This document shows positions 59,786-64,000 of a DNA stretch of 64,000 bases, in pieces. Location of the stretch: contig NZ_CYSF01000019.1 in assembly GCF_001458435.1 (NCBI RefSeq), positions 1-64,000 on the forward strand, written 5' to 3'. Origin of the DNA: Thalassovita mediterranea. Lineage in GTDB: Bacteria; Pseudomonadota; Alphaproteobacteria; Rhodobacterales; Rhodobacteraceae. Within the stretch, counting starts at the first letter, position 1; the number at the start of each line of letters is the position of its first letter. The notes under the pieces are model-generated. The model was not told the origin of the DNA and ran no database searches. It saw nothing but the letters and a program-made list of their open reading frames with translations. A program made the position numbers and the translations under genes.

Positions 59786-62128
59786 ATGCCACACGATGCT
59801 GCTCATCATGATCACGATCATGCCGCTTCTTCGCCTGATACAGGCACAAGTTGCTACGGTGGTGATGCTGTTCCGCCAACGCAAGTCAGCGCCTCCGACG
59901 GGCGTAGTTTCCACGTCAGCGGTTTGGACTGCGCGGAAGAGGTCTCGATCCTCAACCGCGTCGTCGGACCAAAGGTCGGTGGAGCGGAGTACCTCGCCTT
60001 TGATGTTATCAACGCGCGCATGACGGTTCTGGATGGTGGGACGAACCCGTCGTCGAAACAGATTATTGATTTGGTTGCTTCAACAGGCATGACGGCTAAG
60101 CCGTGGGATGCCGAGGACGCCAGCGCCGATCAGGCTGCACATTTGAAGAAACAAAAGCAGTTTACGATGTTGAGCGGAGGCTTTTGGGCGGCGGGGTTCA
60201 TTTACCACCTCGTTGAAACCGGGATTGGCGGGGCCATCGGCATCTTTGCCGGCCATGGGGAATCCGCGATGCCAATGGCGGAGGTTGCCTTGTTCGCTGG
60301 CGCAATTCTATTCGGTGTGTGGCTGGTGGCACCTAAAGCATGGTCGTCTGCGCGCCGGATCTCTCCTGATATGAACCTGTTGATGGTGGTTGCCGTTGCC
60401 GGTGCCATTGGGCTTGGAGAATTCTTTGAGGCCGCAACTGTTGCGTTTTTCTTCTCACTCTCGCTCTATCTTGAAAGCTGGAGCGTCGGGCGGGCACGCA
60501 ATGCTGTCTCGGCGCTTCTCGACCTCGCGCCTGCGACGGCGCGGGTAATAAACGAGGATGGGTCTGAGACGGATATTCCCGCCGCGGCCGTCGCTGTCGG
60601 AACCAAGTTCATCGTGCGCGGTGGGGACCGCATTCCCCTGGACGGAGAAGTTGTCGGCGGGGCGGGAGCTGTCGATCAGGCGCCCATTACGGGTGAAAGC
60701 GCTTTGGTGCCAAAAGAGGCGGGCGACGATGTTTACGCGGGCACCATCAATGGTGAGGGCACGTTGACCGTACGGGCAACGATGGCCGCGTCTGACACGG
60801 TTCTGTCCAAGATCATTCGCATGGTTGGCGATGCACATTCGCGTCGCGCTGAGGTCGAACAATGGGTGACAAAGTTCGCCCGCATTTACACTCCAGTTGT
60901 GATGGTGTTTGCCATTTTCATTGCCTTAATCCCGCCACTTGTCGCGGGCGGCGACTGGGGCTTTTGGTTCTATAACGCGCTGGTTTTGCTGGTCATCGCC
61001 TGTCCATGTGCCTTGGTGATCTCGACCCCAGTGTCCATTGTTGCATCGCTTGCGGCATCCGCCCGAAATGGTGTGCTGATCAAAGGCGGGGCCTATGTCG
61101 AAGCCCCCGGGCGCACCACTGCGTTGGCAATGGACAAGACCGGTACGATCACCATGGGTGAGCCCGAGGTTGCGGCCATTTATCCGCTTGGTGGCACAAC
61201 CGAAGCCGAATTGATGGCACGGGCCGTGGCCCTCGAAGCGCGTTCCTCACATCCTCTAGCACGGGCTATCCTTGGCCGTGCAGAGCGGGGCGGAATAAAA
61301 ATCGTCGCCGCCGAGGATACCCGAACCGTCCCTGGGCGCGGCCTTGAGGGTCAAATGGGCGGTCAGTCCATCTGGCTCGGCTCAGACCGGTTTGCCGAGG
61401 AAAAGGGTCTTGGCGGGAATATTCCGGCTGATCTGCGCAATCAGATCGAAGGCGCTGGAAGCACGCTTGTGGCGATCGGTGATGCAAACGGCGTCAACGG
61501 CGTTCTCGAACTGCGCGACCGGATCCGGCCAGATGCCAAGGGCATTGTCGCGCGTTTGCACGCACAAGGTGTCAAAAAGATCGTGATGCTGACCGGCGAC
61601 AACGCGGCCACGGCAAGAGCAGTGGCTGCCGAGGTGGGCATAGATGAGGTGCGGGCCGAACTCCTTCCCGAGGATAAGGTCACGGCCATCGAAGAACTGG
61701 TGGCGCAATATACGACCGTCGCGATGATCGGGGACGGAGTGAACGACGCACCGGCAATGGCGCGTGCGCATTACGGCATAGCAATGGGCGCAGTTGGGTC
61801 GGATGCTGCGATTGAAACGGCAGACATTGCTTTGATGACGGACGATATTGGCAAACTTCCATGGCTGATCGGGCATTCGCGCAGGACCATGTCGATCATC
61901 AAACAGAACATCGGGCTGTCCCTTGCAACCAAGGCCGTCTTCGTCGTGGCGACTGCCTTCGGTATGGCATCCATGTGGGGCGCGATTGCGGCAGACGTCG
62001 GGGTCTCGCTTCTCGTTGTCGCCAACGCCTTGCGATTGATAGGAGCACGCGACGGCGACCAAGGACCGCGCAGCGGAGAGCAAGTTGGCGAGGAAATGGC
62101 AAAAGGCGCGCTGGCACACGGCCATTGA
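59786..62128 (+). CDS. zntA: Zn/Cd/Pb-exporting P1B-type ATPase
   Basis: 780 aa. A His-rich N-terminus (HDAAHHDHDHAA) precedes one degenerate metal-binding domain reading GLDCAEE instead of GMxCxxC, a form seen in Zn/Cd pumps. The core has IACPCALVIS, DKTGTIT, SSHPLA (HP motif) and GDGVNDAPAMA. The late SDAAIETADIAL region and MWGAIAADVGVSLLVVANALRL fit the ZntA/CadA branch with its conserved Asp. It exports divalent soft metals to the periplasm. The promoter at 59723 suggests induction by Cd, Pb or Zn. Confidence 0.93.
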   Translation: MPHDAAHHDHDHAASSPDTGTSCYGGDAVPPTQVSASDGRSFHVSGLDCAEEVSILNRVVGPKVGGAEYLAFDVINARMTVLDGGTNPSSKQIIDLVASTGMTAKPWDAEDASADQAAHLKKQKQFTMLSGGFWAAGFIYHLVETGIGGAIGIFAGHGESAMPMAEVALFAGAILFGVWLVAPKAWSSARRISPDMNLLMVVAVAGAIGLGEFFEAATVAFFFSLSLYLESWSVGRARNAVSALLDLAPATARVINEDGSETDIPAAAVAVGTKFIVRGGDRIPLDGEVVGGAGAVDQAPITGESALVPKEAGDDVYAGTINGEGTLTVRATMAASDTVLSKIIRMVGDAHSRRAEVEQWVTKFARIYTPVVMVFAIFIALIPPLVAGGDWGFWFYNALVLLVIACPCALVISTPVSIVASLAASARNGVLIKGGAYVEAPGRTTALAMDKTGTITMGEPEVAAIYPLGGTTEAELMARAVALEARSSHPLARAILGRAERGGIKIVAAEDTRTVPGRGLEGQMGGQSIWLGSDRFAEEKGLGGNIPADLRNQIEGAGSTLVAIGDANGVNGVLELRDRIRPDAKGIVARLHAQGVKKIVMLTGDNAATARAVAAEVGIDEVRAELLPEDKVTAIEELVAQYTTVAMIGDGVNDAPAMARAHYGIAMGAVGSDAAIETADIALMTDDIGKLPWLIGHSRRTMSIIKQNIGLSLATKAVFVVATAFGMASMWGAIAADVGVSLLVVANALRLIGARDGDQGPRSGEQVGEEMAKGALAHGH

Positions 62129-62194
62129 TCGGTGAAAGGCAACGCTGTATCCGATAGGCACAACGAACCTCCAAAGAAGAGGCATAGGGCAGTG

Positions 62195-62704
62195 ATGATA
62201 ACAAGATTACCGAGACGGCTTTTCCTATCTGGTGCGGTGGCTACATTCTTGGCCGGATGCGCCAACAAATTCAGGTCGTACACTGGCCCTGATGTGACAC
62301 GCCTGCGCCTCTACAAATCTCAACGACTGCTCGTTCTCGATGGCGCGCAGGGTGTGTTGCGCACTTTCCCGGTCGGGCTTGGTTTTGCCCCCGAAGGACA
62401 CAAGCAATTCGAGGGCGACGGACGCACGCCCGAAGGAACCTACACCATCGATCGCCGAAATCCCGAGAGCCTGTTTCATCTCTCAATAGGCATTTCTTAC
62501 CCCAATGCCGAAGACCGTGCTTTCGCGGCTGCTCAGAGCCGGTCTCCAGGGGGTGATATCTTTATCCACGGTGGCCCGAGGCGGGGCATTGATCCGACAA
62601 ATAAGCAGGACTGGACCGCAGGATGTATTGCGGTCACCGATCGGCAGATTGAAGAGATTTATGCCATGGTGCGCGATGGAACGCCCATCGACATTTATGC
62701 CTGA
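62195..62704 (+). CDS. L,D-transpeptidase, lipoprotein-type
   Basis: 169 aa from the ATG at 62195 (AGGGC upstream); a GTG at 62132 would add 21 residues. The N-terminus PRRLFLSGAVATFLAGC combines a Tat-like pair with a lipobox. The YkuD domain has DGRTPEGTYTIDRRNP, then IFIHGGP and WTAGCIAV with catalytic His and Cys. It follows zntA by 66 bases and is probably in its operon. Its 3' end overlaps the convergent lspA gene by ten bases. Confidence 0.86.
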   Translation: MITRLPRRLFLSGAVATFLAGCANKFRSYTGPDVTRLRLYKSQRLLVLDGAQGVLRTFPVGLGFAPEGHKQFEGDGRTPEGTYTIDRRNPESLFHLSIGISYPNAEDRAFAAAQSRSPGGDIFIHGGPRRGIDPTNKQDWTAGCIAVTDRQIEEIYAMVRDGTPIDIYA

Positions 62705-63162
62705 AAACGTGCCCTCCGCAGCGGATACAACAAAAGTACCCCCACGCCACACACGACAAATACATCGGCAAGGTTGAAGGCCGGCCAATACAGGCCAGCG
62801 ATGTGGAAGCTCAGAAAGTCGGTAACGGCTTGAAATCGGAAGCGATCTACGACGTTACCGAGTGCGCCGCCAATGATAGCACCAAGCGCGACAGCTTCGA
62901 TGTGATTGTCGCTGCGAAAAAGCATCACGCCGAGAACAGTGCATATCACGAGCGCCAATGCCGACAGTCCCCACCAAGGCATGCCCCCGAACATCCCGAA
63001 GCTAACCCCATCATTTTGAACATACACAAGGTCGAAAATGGGTAAGATTTGAATGCCGGTGGCAAACGAGGATGCGTTGTCCATGACAAAGAACTTCGTG
63101 ACTTGATCCACGAAAAGAGCGATCAACACTGTAGTCAGGCCGGGAAGGATGAATATCTTCAT
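62695..63162 (-). CDS. lspA: Lipoprotein signal peptidase LspA (plasmid copy)
   Basis: 155 aa with four transmembrane segments. The catalytic aspartates are in NVVDRFRFQAVTDFL and NLADVFV, and an early FVDQVTKFFV matches the family. It removes signal peptides from lipoproteins. LspA copies beside Zn/Cd/Pb pumps are known (PbrC of lead operons). It is six bases downstream of the ZIP gene, same strand. Nearby lipoproteins at 59271 and 62195 are possible clients. Confidence 0.92.
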   Translation of the reverse strand: MKIFILPGLTTVLIALFVDQVTKFFVMDNASSFATGIQILPIFDLVYVQNDGVSFGMFGGMPWWGLSALALVICTVLGVMLFRSDNHIEAVALGAIIGGALGNVVDRFRFQAVTDFLSFHIAGLYWPAFNLADVFVVCGVGVLLLYPLRRARFQA

Positions 63163-63168
63163 CGTTTT

Positions 63169-63981
63169 TTACCCGAGCCAGACGTCCAAAAACAGCATGA
63201 TGACCAAGCCGATCGCAAGGCCGAGCGTGGCCTTGTTCTGATGACCGCTTCGGTGGGTTTCAGGAATGATCTCGTGACTGATAACGTAGAGCATCGCGCC
63301 TGCCGCAAACGCCAAACCCCAAGGGAGAAGCGGTTCCGAGATCGTGATGATCCCCGCACCCAAAAGTCCGCCAATGGGTTCAACCATGCCAGTTAATGCG
63401 GCGATCCCCCAAGCCCGGACTTTCGAATACCCTTCGCCGAGCAGTGACACCGCGACGGCCAGACCTTCGGGCGCATTCTGCAGCCCGATCCCGATGGCAA
63501 GCGGCATACCGCCTGACACACCGTCTGCGCCAAAGCCGACGCCCACCGCCAGCCCTTCGGGAAAGTTGTGGATCGTGATGGCGATGATGAACAACCACAC
63601 CCTGCGGAGCGATGCTGCCTCAGGCCCTTCGCGACCTGTGCTGAAATGCTCATGCGGTAGTTTCTCGTTCATGAGTGCCACGGCACCCATCCCAAGAAGG
63701 ATCGCAATACACACAATTGCGGCCGGTGCTGCCTCGTTCACATATCGCAATTCAGCCGCATCAAGAGCAGGAATAATCAGCGAAAAGAAGGATGCAGCAA
63801 GCATCACGCCCGCCGCGAAACCAAGTGACAGGTCTCGGGTAGCGCGAGACGGCACGCGACCAAAAAGCACGGGTATTGCGCCAATGGCCGTCATTGAGCC
63901 TGCGGCAAGACTACCCAGAAATCCGAGCATAATAGGGGAGAGAGTGTCCAAATTCAGATCTTTCGTTTCAAATGGCTTCAA
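63169..63981 (-). CDS. ZIP-family metal transporter
   Basis: At least 270 aa. The first possible start in the window is a TTG at 63981, but the frame is open to the window edge, so the true start may lie beyond 64000; an ATG at 63930 is another option. About eight hydrophobic segments; the metal motifs are HNFPEGLAVGVG in helix 4 and QNAPEGLAVAVS in helix 5, plus HEIIPETH. ZIP proteins move Zn and other divalent metals inward. Next to an exporter it may supply metal when levels are low or take part in lead resistance. Confidence 0.88.
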   Translation of the reverse strand: MKPFETKDLNLDTLSPIMLGFLGSLAAGSMTAIGAIPVLFGRVPSRATRDLSLGFAAGVMLAASFFSLIIPALDAAELRYVNEAAPAAIVCIAILLGMGAVALMNEKLPHEHFSTGREGPEAASLRRVWLFIIAITIHNFPEGLAVGVGFGADGVSGGMPLAIGIGLQNAPEGLAVAVSLLGEGYSKVRAWGIAALTGMVEPIGGLLGAGIITISEPLLPWGLAFAAGAMLYVISHEIIPETHRSGHQNKATLGLAIGLVIMLFLDVWLG

Positions 63982-64000
63982 TCGCCAGAATAGCTTGAGA

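Noticed and set aside
1-64000. CRISPR arrays, rRNA and tRNA genes
   Set aside because: No regularly spaced repeats, no rRNA-like sequence and no tRNA-like cloverleaf with a CCA-type end were recognised on either strand.

Overview
The window looks like part of a large repABC plasmid (or chromid) of an alphaproteobacterium, most likely a marine or saline Rhodobacterales (Roseobacter group). The evidence is a repA-repB-repC cassette with a counter-transcribed RNA and palindromic parS sites, a VirD2-type relaxase with TraG/VirD4, high G+C with typical alphaproteobacterial codon use, and many small DUF proteins known mainly from rhizobial and roseobacterial plasmids. No rRNA, tRNA or CRISPR array was seen. 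The taxonomic call is inference from gene content.

Layout. (1) 1-16.4 kb is a copper-resistance region. It holds CueR and CopA(P-type)/CopZ for cytoplasmic Cu(I), the CopRS two-component system, and a reverse-strand periplasmic operon (L,D-transpeptidase, cytochrome c, CopC, CopD, multicopper oxidase, cytochrome c, ScsC/DsbA-like protein). A forward operon encodes a TVP38-type protein, a CDF transporter with an altered metal site and a DUF411 protein. A DUF305 protein and a glutaredoxin-MauE fusion are also present. At least three promoters have the MerR-family 19-bp spacer with a CueR-like dyad, and a shared 20-bp element precedes both copRS and the periplasmic operon. (2) 16.5-22.4 kb carries a serine recombinase, a broken VapC-like gene and the repABC replicon with three parS sites. 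(3) 22.4-25.5 kb has a Fic protein under two dyads and an IS110-family element with an in-frame stop in its transposase. (4) 25.5-38.4 kb is a co-oriented island of ArdC-like antirestriction protein, DUF3768, ParB-like protein, DUF3085/DUF6927-like proteins, a methyltransferase-strawberry notch helicase fusion, DUF6878, DUF6915 and a duplicated DUF736 protein. Several of its genes share a short leader motif. A HEPN/Abi-like gene sits in it in reverse. (5) 38.6-47.2 kb is a catabolic cassette: winged-helix regulator, TRAP transporter, 5-oxoprolinase/hydantoinase and glutamate-type dehydrogenase. It can be read as import of a lactam or hydantoin such as 5-oxoproline, ATP-driven opening to glutamate, and deamination to 2-oxoglutarate. 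(6) 47.3-56.9 kb holds ParDE, a DUF2493 protein, a GSU2403-family nucleotidyltransferase lying between two copies of the DUF2493 gene's 3' end, a candidate oriT, MobC, relaxase and TraG. No type IV secretion channel genes are in the window. (7) 57.2-64 kb has a PIN-like protein and a second metal cluster: two L,D-transpeptidases, ZntA-type ATPase, LspA and a ZIP transporter. The first transpeptidase and zntA share a second class of MerR-type promoter.

The strongest candidates for something new are the leader motif repeated through the 25-38 kb island, the CDF transporter that lacks both transport-site aspartates inside a copper-type regulon, the triple association of L,D-transpeptidases with metal-efflux genes, and the large methyltransferase-strawberry notch protein with its DUF neighbours as a possible plasmid establishment or anti-defence set.
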